DNA from: Agapanthus africanus
Taxonomy: Eukaryota > Streptophyta > Magnoliopsida > Asparagales > Amaryllidaceae
Reading direction: 5' to 3'
Assembly: GCA_030015575.1 (NCBI GenBank)
Contig: JASDDO010000001.1
Coordinates: forward strand, 322,743,595-322,807,594
Length of the DNA: 64,000 bases
Shown here: positions 48,180-60,873 of the stretch, in pieces
How positions within the stretch are numbered: the stretch's first letter is position 1
How the letters are laid out: each line of letters starts with the position of its first letter
The notes under the pieces: model-generated
What the model was told of the DNA's origin: nothing
What the model saw: the letters and a program-made list of their open reading frames with translations, nothing else
Database searches by the model: none
Position numbers and translations under genes: made by a program

Positions 48180-48740
48180 ATGTGCGTCTGGTGCGCACGG
48201 AAATCAAAATCCATGAATGTGCCATACATATGCACAGAAACAATATCTAAGTGCATCGGGTGTGCACGAAACATCTGTCAAGGACAACAGGTGCGCCTGA
48301 CAGCAAAACAGGTGCATCTGACATGCACGAAGAATCTCGATTTAGTGCATCTGGTGTGCACCAAAATCGCATCTCATAACATACGCCCAACATGCGCGAA
48401 AACCCAAATCAGGTGCATCCATCATGCACGAAATCATGAAATCCAATATCAAGCGCCGAACATGCGCAAAATCCAATCAGGTGCATAAGGTGCACAAAAC
48501 CAATATCGAGCATCACAATCGAAATTGAAGTCCAGTGCATTTAAGTGCACAAAATGCGTACCACTGCACTACAAGCATATGTAAACTATACCGAGTGCAA
48601 AAACAAAATCGTGTGCGTATATACGCACAAAATCAACTCACTGTATAAAACCCATAAAATCATAAACATGAGAAACCAAGGCACGAAAACGACATCAAGT
48701 GCAACAACTGTACAAAAATCGTAAATACTCAGTAGGTGCA
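48180..48740 (-). repeat. TGCAC-rich irregular repeat of LARD F
   Basis: Inverted counterpart of 15380-15910: GTGCA words every 15-40 bp, here as CAGGTGCATC, AGTGCATC and AGGTGCGCC. An ORF of 105 codons (48171-48488) comes from this tract and is not called as a gene. Confidence 0.68.
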
Positions 48741-48889
48741 ACCATGGTGTATGAAAACAAATATCTTGAAACTCAATCATCAAAATCAGTCATGCGAATA
48801 GATCGCCCAAAATACTGAAATCAAGTATGGCGGAATAGTCCCGCTCAAGCACATCCTCCAAGAATCTCTGGCCAACTGTCGTGGTCACT

Positions 48890-50280
48890 CATAGCATGCC
48901 TCGTCGACGATCCTGAACTCTGGCCTGCCGGTGTGCGTAACATGACCACTCCTTGGTCCAAGTCTTCTCATAATTTATTCCAGAAAGGTCCTGTCGAGGT
49001 CTCTCCCAAATCACATCTCTGCCGAACTATCCGGAAGTCATCGTCCTTTACTAAATCTGTTTCTTGTTCCAGAACGGCTGCATACTCATCGCGACTCCTT
49101 CTGGAAGGTATATCCAAGTACAATGCCTCGGCATGCGTATCGCATCTCTGATGTCGGCAGAGTGGAACGTCGTCTCATCAAGATCTCGTACGAACCTCTT
49201 ACTCCACTTGCTCTAATGTCGACTGCTTCAAACTTGTCTCGTCGTGGCTGCATGGACTGAGCTCCGACGGCTATCCTCGTATCTGGAGCCTCCCAAGAAT
49301 GCATCTCACCACCTAGCATCCGAATGAAGTCGAACCATCCGATCGATTTTTCAAAACCTCATAATCCCCCAAGAGCTCAACATCTTGGGTATAGTTTAAC
49401 AGTATCGAGTACGTACCACAGCATCGATGGTCCAACCGTAGAAGGGCAAACCCAAGCCTCACTAATGGCACCGCGGAACTGCCGCAAACCCTAAGGTTCA
49501 AAGGTTTTCACACGGTCATTAAGTCGAGTTAGGATTTCATTCTTCTAGAGGGTCCATTGAATTGCCTGTATTTCTTTCCGAATACTTTAAACTTGGAATA
49601 ATAGGTTGCTGACATTCGATCATCTCTGTCGACTCTCAACGTCTCCGCGTGAAGTCGTCTCTAGCTGGAATCAATCTATCTGATGACCTCGCATCGGGGT
49701 AGCGAACGAACTGCATGTCCTAGTCATTCATCCTCGGTGACTAGCGACCTTCTATCATCTCTTAGTACAACCCGCACTGCAATAGCTCCAACATCTAGGG
49801 CGATATCTCGTCGTTCGCAGCAACAACTGGCTCACTCGTCTGCACGCTGAACAGTGCCTCAATCATCATGAATAAGCAATACATCAACGGTCATCAAAAT
49901 CTGGCTGGCCTCTATCAATGGCTCAATCCTCTGGTACTGATCGGCATCCGAGTAATCTCATACAGCGATCCATCAAATGCTCGTGGCGCGAAAACACAAT
50001 AAAAAGACACATCTCTGCAATCGTGTGTCACCGGAATTACGCCCTGGTCAGTCCTCGTTCGTAACGAGCTCGTGCTGACCGCAACTCTAGCCGTAGCTCT
50101 CCCTGCCCGTAATCGTGGCAGCAAAACCATAACTGGTACCGATGAGGCTAGATCAGGAATGAATATAATACTGAGCAAAGAAGTGTATATCCTAAGGCTT
50201 CTTAAGCGAAGTAGCGTATCGTGCCGCGGAACATACGTACGGTACGTCACTCTACTCAAGCTACCTATCCCATCAACCAA
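48890..50280 (-). pseudogene. Decayed Ty3-type gag relic of LARD F
   Basis: Minus-strand pieces: N-terminal 49915-50280 (open for 121 codons, contains PRLRAGRATARVAV), a middle piece near 49500-49560 (KNEILTRLNDR, then FRGAISEAW), and 49086-49319 with MLGGEMHSWEA, which resembles the ML-GEA-WW heart of Retrotrans_gag. EYAAVLEQETD follows in another frame near 49080. Stops lie between the pieces. The order and placement after the PBS fit gag; no zinc knuckle is visible. Present in both LARDs, so loss of pol came before loss of gag. Confidence 0.52.
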
Positions 50281-50311
50281 GGGTCATCCTACGCTCCGAA
50301 GGTAAACCTAA

Positions 50312-50325
50312 CGCTCTGATACCAA
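50312..50325 (-). other. Primer-binding site of LARD F
   Basis: Minus strand TTGGTATCAGAGCG, three bases from the 5' LTR; Met-tRNA type. Confidence 0.9.
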
Positions 50326-50328
50326 CTC

Positions 50329-53150
50329 TGTCACGTCCCGAAAGTACGGAACATGACCGGCACTTAAACTACGAAACGTCTCGACGCGTACGTAATCTAA
50401 GTAAGCCGAAAACCCAGAAATTCAAACCAAGAAAAGTAGTAGAGTGAAGGAAAACAAATTTAAAATCAAGTAGTTTTAATAGCATAAGCCGAATTATGCG
50501 CTTTTAAAAACATCTAATATTTCCTAAAAATTTCGGCAGAGTCTCCTTTGTAAATACTGGCTCCCAAACGGGATACAACATGAATAGTATACGAAATCAA
50601 TAAAAGGCATCCCCAAGCGGGAGCTAGCTCTTCGTCAAACGACGGTTACAACCACACAAGCAATATAATATACAACGCCAAGGGCGAGGATCAAAACTCA
50701 AAAGGAAACTCAAAACAACAAAAAATCCACAGAAATACAACGCGTGACTCTAAGGTCGAAAGAATAACATCACTAGTCTCTATCTCAAAAATAAATACAT
50801 GTTTGGTTGATTGAATTTACTAGATACAACTGAATAATATTATACAAGGTAATATGATGGGTACGATACCAATAAACCCACCAACTAGCAAGTCACCCGA
50901 ACAAAACTGTGCCCGCAAAGCCGTAATGAAACCTGTACGATAAACCTGCAAGAAACTGGGGCACAACGGGGGTGAGTTGCAAACTCGTGAATAGAAAAAC
51001 ATCTACGAATAGAAATCGCATGTATGACGCAATCCTAGGTCATACAATCATAATATATAATCCTCAAATATATAACCAGCAACCCATAACCGTAGCTAGG
51101 GCAAATATCTAACCCAAGTGTAATCCTATGTGCCCGTGTCAGTGCCTCAGGTAGCAATGTATCATATGGATGATGTATGAATGCATGAAACAGAATGCAT
51201 GTACTGAAGAAAACTGCTTTCATAAATCAGTGAGATTTCTGTATTTTAAAAATGAGGTACCATAAATGAAATCAGCATAAAACAGTGCCCAGCATCGACA
51301 CAAAACAAGTGTCCAAATATCTCTCTATTTCTGTACCTCAATATCTCAGAATCTCAATGTCTCAATCACAATATCTAGGGCGCCGTCAGTCCAGACCGGC
51401 CCCTACCATCCATCTCAAGACCAAGACGGTATCCTCCGGATATCCGACGCGTCGGGTAAAATCACCGGTCGGTCGTGCTCCCCTGCACAGGCTCAACGTC
51501 AACAACACGATCTTCTTACCCCGGGGTACCGCACCGGGCCCACCATGTACCCGAAACGGTTCATCCATCTCTTCGAATCGGGTCTCGAAATCCATCAGCA
51601 AACTCATGGTGGACGACTCATACATCATGGGAAAACCGCACTTTTTATTTAAAAGAGAGGAAAGAAGCTTATACAAGTTTTGCGGTTTTCCCCCAAATCC
51701 AGAAAATCTCATGGAAATCCGAATCTAAATCATCAATAGCATGTAAAACCATGAATATAGGCATGAGAATCCATGAATACGGCATAACAATGAATAACAG
51801 TATGCATGAAGTGACAAGTAATAACTACAATATCTAAGCTGGCATATAAGGTAAGTACACTAATATCATGTCAAACTACTCGCTATCAAGTTAAGTTAAG
51901 CAATAATATTTTCTAAGATGTACGTGACATGGCAATTACCGTTGAAGATGTGTGTGAGCCGGCAAGTAAGTGTACATGGTACATACGCATCATCGGTAAT
52001 GGTGCTGGTGTCCTAACAGCATAATATCAACAATGCAATATGAAATAACAATGTAAGTATGCGATGCGGAGCGAGCAACCATAATGAGCGGGAGCTAAAT
52101 ATTAAACAATGGTGCTATTTGAAATAACACGAATCGTGGGGTTTTGAAAATAAGGGCTACGGTGGTTTTAAGAAAGGATACGTCTTTTGAAATATCCGTA
52201 GATCCCTTGAACTGTCTTTTAAAATACCCACGATCCGCTAGTTTTGAAATAGGTAGGAGTCTAATCTAATCTAACAACTACACTAAACTATACGGCTGAA
52301 CTAACAAGCTGAACTACAGGTAAGGAAACCGCCTATCATCTGAGTCGATACATATACATACCTGTATATGTATAGTCGGTGATCCCGCCTCAAAAATATC
52401 ATATCCGATACCATATCTATAATCAGACATCCCAAGTCAAGAGTGCGGATCAATCATCAATATATAGCTCGTACGTAAATCCGTCGTACGGCATTCCAAA
52501 TCTGGGTACGGGTCAATATCACATTCATCATACTATTCATCTGGTATCCTCTTTATCAAATATCATGATCGGGGTACTGATCTATGTCTAGTACAATACT
52601 GATACCGCCTAAGTATGCATGCACGTGTGTGAAACACTACGTCAAGGACCCGCTACAACATCATGTCGTATCTCAAATACGAACCCTGCCATATCACCGA
52701 TCTCACGGCCTCAAATCAAATCTCATCGACTCATCTCAAATCCCAAGTACTATCCTCATCATCCATGCGTGTGTATATGAATGTATATATGCATAGTCCC
52801 ATACCCACGCGCATATACATATATACACATCCCCATCTACGCACAAGAAAGTAATGTATGCAAGTCTGTGTGTGCGTATGTGGGTATAACAACCACTCTA
52901 GGGTTTCGCAACTAACCCAAAGCTAATCCATGAACACATAATCATATCATGAATAAACATTCTGGTATCATAAAACACCTATATAAACATATATATATGA
53001 ACTATACTACGGACTGCGGGGGTGCTATACGCCATCCACCCGACTTCTCCCCGTAGATATAAATCTACTCACCTGATCTGAGCTCGCCGGTGCCGATGTC
53101 GTCACGCGCTTGCTTGTGGTCTCGAAGTCCACCTGGGGTACCTACATATC
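50329..53150 (-). repeat. LARD F 5' LTR, cut by Copia K
   Basis: Starts TGTCACGTCCCG (plus strand) next to the PBS and matches the 3' LTR through CCTACAT. Here the CAATTACCG site is uninterrupted. At 53151 Copia K begins, so the remaining 1.7 kb of LTR lies outside the window. The last five bases, ATATC, are the candidate target duplication of Copia K. Confidence 0.88.
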
Positions 53151-55371
53151 TGTAGGGTTCCTAGGCACTCTCAAGAGGTCTCACAAGGCATCAACCATGC
53201 CAATTTCAAATTTTACAAGTGCCGAGAAACTCTAATACGGATCGTTAACTAGAATTTTAGGCGAAACATTAAACTAGTTAACAACTTAACTAAAGATAAG
53301 AAGCTACAACCTTTGTAGATCCGGTTATCCACTTCCTTAGCTCTACGTAGTCGTCCCCTCGCTGTCCATCTCGAATCCCGGACTCTTGCATCGGCTTCAT
53401 CGGAGAAAATGAGCGGGCTAGTCGTCGGCTACGATGCCGAAGATGATCTACGTCGAGGTTACACAAGATCAAGCTCTAACTTCACCAAGTTGTGAAACTT
53501 GTGAAGAAAACACCCTATACTACTTGGCAAGAGGTAGAGGGTGAAGAAATAGGAGGTGGGTTCACTTTAGAATTGGATTTCTCACTCTTTTTCTCAAGGT
53601 GCCATTGATGGAGGCAAGGTTTTCTTCATGAAGATGAAGAAGAAGAAGAAGAAGATAAAATATGATAAGTCTTTTTTGAATAATTGAAAAAGAAGTGATT
53701 CTTATCATATTCTCAACTATAGTTAAGTGTAGAGAATGAACTAGGGTTAGTTCAAATGGTTAGGGTTAAGCATGCGACAAGAATGGTGACTTAGTCAAAG
53801 CTTCAAGAATCTTCAACTAACAAACAAACAAAGCCACCATTCATCTTTATCTTTCAAAAATGAATAAACAAATAAATAAATGAATAAGCAAAACCTTAAT
53901 CATCAACTTAACCATGGTTTAATTCTTTACACTTAACCAAATAAGCATGTATCATCAAACATGATACAATCATGTGCACAAAAGTATATCACATATACAA
54001 CTTGCACATCCAAGTGAGAAAATCCATTTAAAGTGAACCAATACTAGTTAATGCAAAGTAATTTATCAAATATATAATTATACATTAAATCATTAAATCA
54101 ACACTTGATTCAATGATCCGGTCATGTCTCACATAACCGACTAGTATCCAATGTATCGATTTATCGAATCAATCTTAGATTCGATAACTAGGTTATATCG
54201 CATACAACCAATCGAAACATTAATCGCGAGAATGAAATACGGTATCACATACACGCATTATTCTCGGTCCCGCACATATCTCATATGCGCTCCTATTTCG
54301 TTTCGCTTGAGCCAGGAAACCTCTATGTAGGACCCTAAAGACTCGTCAATACGCCGGCAGCAGATGATGATCATATCAACCACCCACAAGCCACAAGCGG
54401 TCTGCTAATCATAACGGCCACCCGGGTATTGAGCGATCAGAAGATCGACGAGCAAGCCCGCTCACACTCCTGTGAATCCAACCAGTAACACTTACCGTAC
54501 AGTCCGATCTGTTCGTCTGATATGTCGCATATCAAGTCTAGGGGTGGTAAACGTCAGACCCCAATAACCGATAAGTCGTGCCGATGTGAGGCTCATAACG
54601 GGTCGAGAAACTACTGGTAACACTTACCAGCAAATCTCTGATCAGCCCTGGCCAGGGACTTCCCTGTTACGGCCAATCGAGCACAGCGCAACATCAACCC
54701 CCAATACAGGGAGAGACGAAAACCCTCCTATCGCTCATTGCCTCCATGTGACTCGGGACTGTACCCAAAGACCACCGTTTTACACGCCCTCATGGACGTG
54801 GTAAGGTGGAGATCAAAGTACAGTGGGAATCACACAAGACTCTATGACGATCTCGGGTCTACAGACTAACCTGTACAAGTGTCACCTGAGAACTGCCATC
54901 TGACGTGAGGTATAATACCATCTGGGAGTTCTCGGCGAGTCCGTCCAGTGTACCCAGTCTCCACTGAGCACCCATACACCATCTCTGATGTCAAACACCA
55001 ATGGATATGGGATCATCCATCGCCCATCTCATGGGTCGAGAAGCGTATACGCTAGTCTACACTGGTATATCGATGCCCCGTCTCGATACACCCACGACTA
55101 GGGACCTTGAAGGATGTACTTATGGACTACCATGTCCCCACTAGTATGATTCGCATCATAGTCCAGGCAGTCAAGCACACATCCTAAGGGCTTTACCAAC
55201 ATGTAACTAAAAGACAGTTTAAAGAGACTAGTGTACATGTTAAGATAAAGAGCAACCAGATAGCATACTATCATATCGAGCAAGAAAGTCATCTCTATAT
55301 ATGTCCAAGCATCCAATATGATATACATCATCTGTACAATACTGGCCTCTAGGGCATACATACAACTAACA
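53151..55371 (-). repeat. Copia K 3' LTR (2221 bp)
   Basis: Minus strand from TGTTAGTTGTATG (55371) to CCCTACA (53151). The same layout as the J LTRs, with many differences in the first 900 bases. Confidence 0.9.
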
Positions 55372-55385
55372 ATCTCCCACTTGCA

Positions 55386-58300
55386 CTAGGGCCAGCTGTT
55401 GTAGTATCGCATACCGAGCATCGCGAAGAGTCTCTCAAACTGTATCTGGGGAATGGCCTTCGTGAGTGGATCCGCCGTGTTGTTCTTCGTGTCAACCCTC
55501 CTGACCTCGATCTCCCGGCGATCAACTATCTCCCGGATCAGGTGATACCGCCTCAGAATATGCCTGGATCGCTGATGGGACCTAGGTTCCTTGGCCAAAG
55601 CCACCGCTCCATTGTTATCGCAATACAAAGGTATTGGATGTTCAATGGATGGAACCACTCCAAGTTCAGTAATGAACTTCTTGATCCAGACAGCCTCTTT
55701 AGCAGCATCGTTGGCAGCGATGTATTCAGCCTCCATCGTCGAGTCTGCCACGGTTTCCTGCTTGGAACTCTTCCAGCTAACCGCCCCTCCGTAAAGGGTA
55801 AAGACAAATCCGACTGCGACTTAGAGTCGTCCTTATCACTCTGGAAGCTGGAATCGGTAAAGGACTCCACTTGGAGTTCTCCGTTACCATACACCAAGAG
55901 CATCTCTTTAGTCCTTCGTAAGTACTTGAGAATGTCTTCACAGCTGTCCAGTGACTCTCTCCAGGATCAGCTTGATACCTGCTCACTACACTTAGTGAGT
56001 ATGCTACATCGGGTCTGGTACATAGCATCGCGTACATGATAGAGCCTACAGCCGAAGCATAGGGTATCCCTTGCATGCGAGCTCTCTCCAAATCAGTCTT
56101 GGGAGACATCTCTTTAGAGAGAGTGACTCCAGAGATCGTGGGCAAGTTCCCACGCTTGGATTCTTCCATGCTAAACCTCTTTAGTATGGTGTCAATGTAC
56201 TTGGATTGGGACAATCCTAATATCCGTTTGGATCTATCTCTATAGATCCTGATTCCCAATATGCAGGAGGCATCACCAAGATCTTTCATTGAGAATCTTT
56301 GTGATAAGAAGAGCTTGACTGATTGCAGTATAGGAATATCATTTCCTATCAAGAGTATGTCGTCCACGTACAATACGAGGAAGACCACCTTACTCTCTGC
56401 TACCTTCTTGTAGATACAAGGTTCATCTGGGTTTTTGACGAAATCAAACTCTTTGATAACGACGTCAAAGCAGATGTTCCAACTCCGTGATGCTTGCTTT
56501 AATCCATAAATGGATTTAAGCAGCTTGCACACCTTCCCGCTGCTCCCACTGTCTACGAAGCCCTCTGGCTGAGTCATATACACGCACTCTTCTAAATCAC
56601 CGTTTAGAAAGGCGGTCTTAATATCCATTTGCCAGATTTCGTAGTCATGATATGCAGCGATGGCAAGCATGATCCGGATGGATTTAAGCATAGCCACTGG
56701 AGAAAAGGTTTCGTCATAGTCCACTCCTGGTCTTTGACGAAAACCCTTTGCAACAAGTCTAGCTTTGAAAGTCTCCACTTTCCCATCTACACCAAGTTTT
56801 TTCTTGAAGATCCACTTGCTCCCAATGGGTTTTACCCCTTCAGGAGCAACTTCCAAAGTCCATACTTTGTTGGTGTACATGGATTCCATCTCGGACCGCA
56901 TTGCATCCAGCCATTTCACTGAGTCCCTGCTCGTGATGGCCTGCTCGAAGTTAGTTGGGTCATCATCATCCTCCATGATGCAATCCTCGCTTCCACCATC
57001 CATGAGAAAACCGTAGTATCTCTCAGGTTGGCGAGGAACCCTACTAGATCGGCGGAGAGGCTGGGGTTCGTCGGGTACTACTGAATCCTCTGGTTCTACC
57101 AAGTCTTCTGTTATAGTTTGTGTCGCTGAAACCTCTTCCAGTTCTACCTCAATGCCACTTATCTGTTTCATAAGAAAACTTTTTTCTAAGAAAGTGGCAT
57201 GTCGAGAAACAAACACCTTTTGCTCCTCGGGATGGTAGAAGATATACCCTTGTGAATTTTTGGGATATCCTATAAACTTACATAAGACTGATCTTGCCTC
57301 GAGTTTGTCCGGATTTTGTATTTTGACATAGGCTGGACAACCCCATATCTTAATATAATTAAGATGTGGTCTCTTCCCTTTCCATATCTCATATGGAGTG
57401 GTAGGCACTGATTTGGTAGGAACTCTATTCAATAGGTCTATGGCTGTCTCAAGCGCATATCCCCAGAAGGAAATAGGTAACTCAGCTGTACTCATCATTG
57501 AGCGCACCATATCTAATAAGGTGCGGTTTCTCCGTTCAGATACACCGTTGTGCTGTGGTGTATATGGAGGAGTTAGCTGAGAGAGAATCCCATTCTCTTT
57601 TAGGAAGTCCAGGAATTCAATGCTCAAGTATTCACCTCCTCGATCAGATCGAAGGATTTTAATACTTTTTCCGGTTTGGTTCTCGACTTCTTGTTTATAT
57701 TCTCTAAATTTCTCAAAAGCTTCTGATTTGTGTTTCATCAGGAACACATATCCGAATCTAGAGAGATCGTCAGTGAATATAATGAAGTACGAAGAACCAT
57801 CCCTGGCATGTGTAGACATAGGACCGCATACATCACTATGTATCAGTCCCAAGAGTTCGGTAACTCTTTCTCCGTGTCCCGTAAACGGAGTTTTGGTCAT
57901 CTTTCCTTTGAGACATGACTGGCAAGTGTCATAAAATGAAAATTCAAACGGATTTAAATATCCATCCTTATGCAACTTAGCTAGTCGTGTCGCATTGATG
58001 TGACCCAGTCTACAATGCCATAAGAAGGATTCGTTCAGTTCAGAACTCTTCCTCTTGTGTGTGTTTGTTATGCTCAGAACTGTTGATTGATTTAGAACAT
58101 AAATGCCATTGCACAACGTGCCTGATCCAACCAACTTTTGGTTACGGAAAATGTTCATAACATTGTCCTATAATACAAAATTATATCCCTCTTTACTCAA
58201 CAAAGAAACCGATATAATGTTGCATATCAGGTTCGGCATGTAATAGCATTCGTTCAGAACCAATGTATTACCAGTTGGTAATGCAAGGTGATATTCCCCG

Positions 58301-58632
58301 ACAGTCTTAGCTGCAACAATTGCACCATTTCCAACTCTAATGTCTTTATCACCTTCTCCAAGTTCTCTACCTTTTCTAAGCCCATGTAACTGATTACATA
58401 TATGGGATCCTGACCCGGTATCTAATACCCAGGACGTAGGGCAAATGGAGAAACAGTTCTCTGTAACGAACACACCCGAAGAAAATGCATCAACATGTAC
58501 TTTCTTCAATCGGGTGGCATGGGAATCCTGGTATTCCCCTATATCCTGTTCAGTCCTATAACTCTTATAAGAAAGAACGGAACCAACGTTCCCCAGCACA
58601 GTATAACATGCGGGTTCGGTCAATACATCCAT
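55386..58632 (-). pseudogene. Copia K pol polyprotein (no gag), broken
   Basis: Same domains as Copia J: protease DTGSGS, integrase zinc site and DDE core, RT with YVDDILLIGND, RNase H ending YYNSWP. The first ATG of the open frame is the same NNMDVLTEPACY methionine (about 58630-58632). Breaks: TAG stop near 58165-58167, and two single-base frameshifts near 55937 and 55806. The gag-less N-terminus matches J (SCPNKDNNMDVLTEPACY). Inactive. Confidence 0.92.
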
Positions 58633-59823
58633 ATTATTATCTTTATTAGGGCATGACATGGTCGCTACCTGAAGAGAGAGAGAAGAAAACACTTTAGCGT
58701 ATGCTCTTGCAAGATCAGATTGGTTATTATCTTATCTAATCAGGATGGCTCCCACTGGTTTTTATCAAATCTTCCTTCAAACCCTAAAAGGAAAGACTAG
58801 CCGGGATTAATTACACACTACAAGTTCGCCAATCTTTTAGCCAGGCCAGTGTCGGTACTTTGAGGGAGGTCTCCCGTGGTTTCGCACGAACCTAATTAAT
58901 GTAAACCTCGTTTTCCCAGAGGCGTAACCCCGTTGACACCTTTCTAGACACCTACTTGATCAGCTAATTGCAATGTGTAAAACTCTCCCAGGAGTAACTC
59001 TTACTCGCAGTGGGTATCGGGATCCAACTATCTCATAGAAGGTATGCAATCTCATTGCAAATTTCAACACTTGAAATTCCCGATAATATTTTGCCCCTAG
59101 CGTGCTATGACCTTGACGCATGCCAAACAACCCATAGTCCGCTAGTCAAGTTCAACCCGTACAATTCATGATCGAATTAAACCCACCCGTACGACCCTTG
59201 ACGCATGCCAAACAATGCCGTACGAATACCTTAATCCAATTGCATCTCATGCTACAGATAAGTAATAATCAACTACCGTACACTACGCCTTGACGCATGC
59301 CAAACAACCGTAGCACGAATACTGAATATTACATATCTGAATTGACGGAGGGGTACGCAGGTTTTTCTGAAAACCATGAGCGTAATGAACTTGATATCGT
59401 TGTAGAATCAAATGAAGTTTTGAAATGGAGTGATTTTGAGGCTTTTCTAGTTTTGCTAAAGGGGTCACTCCCGGTGAAGGGATCGTCGGCCCTTTCCTCG
59501 TCGAATGAGGTGCGGGATATATCATATATATCACTGTGCAAATCAGAAACTATAGAAGCAATCAAAAGTCAAACCGAGTGTGTAGCATCTGCCAGTTATT
59601 GCTAAAGGAGTCACTCCCGGTGAAGGGATCTCGGTCCTTTCCTCATCGAATAAGGTGCAGGGTATATCATATATACCGCTATGGAAAGCAAGAACTGTAG
59701 CTACCTGTTTTGTTTAAAATTTGATTCTACAACATCTTAGGTTTCTTTTCTTTCATTAATCACATTAATGAAGTCCCATCATTTAAGTCACCTAAACATC
59801 ACAGATAAATACGACGTATACTT
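58633..59823 (-). other. Copia K leader, proximal part
   Basis: Collinear with 39490-40675 of Copia J: pyrimidine tract plus CAG (about 58671), three TTGACGCATGCCAAACAA motifs, the 146-bp duplication and the block ending ATCACAGATA. No gag ORF on either strand. Confidence 0.75.
59113..59307. repeat. Three TTGACGCATGCCAAACAA motifs in Copia K leader
   Basis: Identical 18-mers at 59113, 59198 and 59290, at the places where Copia J has TTGACTNAGTCAACA. Confidence 0.85.
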
Positions 59824-60873
59824 TGTAAGTGCACGGCGGCGCCCCGGTCGTCAATCCGACGGCCAAATGCGGAAACGGTGATAAACTTTAATTTTGCGAA
59901 CTTTGCAAACCGGCACCACCGCGCACTAAACCCCGGATCGGGCCATTAAACTAGATCTAGCAAAGTAACAAGATAGGGAAGAGATATTCCGACTGATCCG
60001 AGTCCTCCGGTCTTCATCTCCACTCCGATCTCCTCGCGGAAACTCCGGTCGACGCCTCCTTGCCGGAAGGGCACCACATCGCCTGCATCTTTTACGGGCT
60101 CCCGCCTCTATACCGAGGCAACTCGGGCATGAAGCCGGCAAGTCGACATGCCCAAGATGTGCTGTAGAATGTAGTGTAGATGATGCTTGTCTCTTTGGGG
60201 TTATGTTGCCTTGATGGAGGAATCAACAAGATATGAACTTGGGGATTTTTGTAGCAATGAAAAATGAGATAGGAATTCTTCTTCTCACAAATATGAACCT
60301 CTCATTTTTCCTCTCCCCTCTCACAAAATGGCCGGCACCTCTCTCATGGGAAATGGTGGAGGGAATGAAAAACTAATACCAAGGGAGGTGAGTGTAGGAG
60401 AAAAGAAGAGGTCACCATATCAAAAAGCATCATGATAACAAACATACATCAACACCATAACCTATCACAATCTCATTAAATGCAAGTGATGGTGCAAGAT
60501 ATCATAATCAATACTTTTGCAATAAAACCCTCCACAAAGTGTTATTTGCAAACTTGCAAATAACCCCCTCCATCGGAAAAGTCCGGCCGGGAAAGAACAA
60601 AGGAAAACCGGCCGGAACGGAATGCAAACTGGCAACTCCAGAAAACTGGTCCCGTAATAAATTACAGGAAAACCCCGATACTGTGCATACACAACCGCAT
60701 CTGTATTCCGTCCGGATACAAATGCAATGAGACAAAATCTACACTGTACTAAACTAGGATCCGGCTTAAACCAAAGCCGGCTAGTAATATCCGTTCGATC
60801 CTGATCCGTGCAATACTGCACGTATCCGATCGAACCTTGCCATATAATCATACGGCCACTAGTACAAACCGTC
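59824..60873 (-). mobile_element. Element G: partial LTR of a D-like copia
   Basis: Starts TGTAAGTGCACGG; its GGCGGCGCCCCGGTCGTCAA block is the inverted 3' end of LTR D (28390-28407). The right part (CGATCGAACC-TGCC, CATACGGCC; 60820-60856) matches LTR D at 27480-27520 inverted. It interrupts the Copia K leader and is cut at 60874 by LARD H. No ORF is supported; the 128-codon ORF at 60465 is LTR sequence. Confidence 0.75.

Larger units (their letters stand above)
47512..50328 (-). other. LARD F internal region
   Basis: Collinear with LARD B's interior: polypurine end, TA repeat (47878-47912), TGCAC-rich tract (48180-48740), gag relic (48890-50280), PBS. No pol trace. Confidence 0.8.
32399..53150 (-). 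mobile_element. LARD F, minus-strand non-autonomous Ty3-type element with nested copias
   Basis: 3' LTR on the left (32399-34010 and 44606-47511, split by Copia J), interior 47512-50328, 5' LTR on the right (50329-53150, then cut by Copia K). Polypurine tract and PBS are both on the minus strand. Ends are TGTAACG... and ...GTGACA. The LTR without the insert is about 4.5 kb and the interior 2.8 kb without pol, the same plan as LARD B. It inserted into pol of Copia I. The right flank lies outside the window, so its target duplication cannot be checked. Confidence 0.85.
53151..59823 (-). mobile_element. Copia K, minus-strand gag-less Ty1/copia, cut by LTR G
   Basis: 3' LTR 53151-55371, pol 55386-58632, leader 58693-59823. 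It is collinear with Copia J over its whole visible length but clearly diverged. The leader stops at GACGTATACT where G begins. The 5' LTR and PBS lie outside the window. Confidence 0.92.

Noticed and set aside
53146-53150. ATATC taken as proven target duplication of Copia K
   Set aside because: The right end of Copia K is outside the window, so the second copy cannot be seen; kept only as a candidate.
59926-60141. Arginine-rich 71-codon ORF
   Set aside because: GC-rich part of LTR G; no conserved product in the related LTR D.
60465-60851. 128-codon minus-strand ORF with hydrophobic residues
   Set aside because: It falls inside LTR G, which matches LTR D at DNA level; no conservation of a frame was seen.
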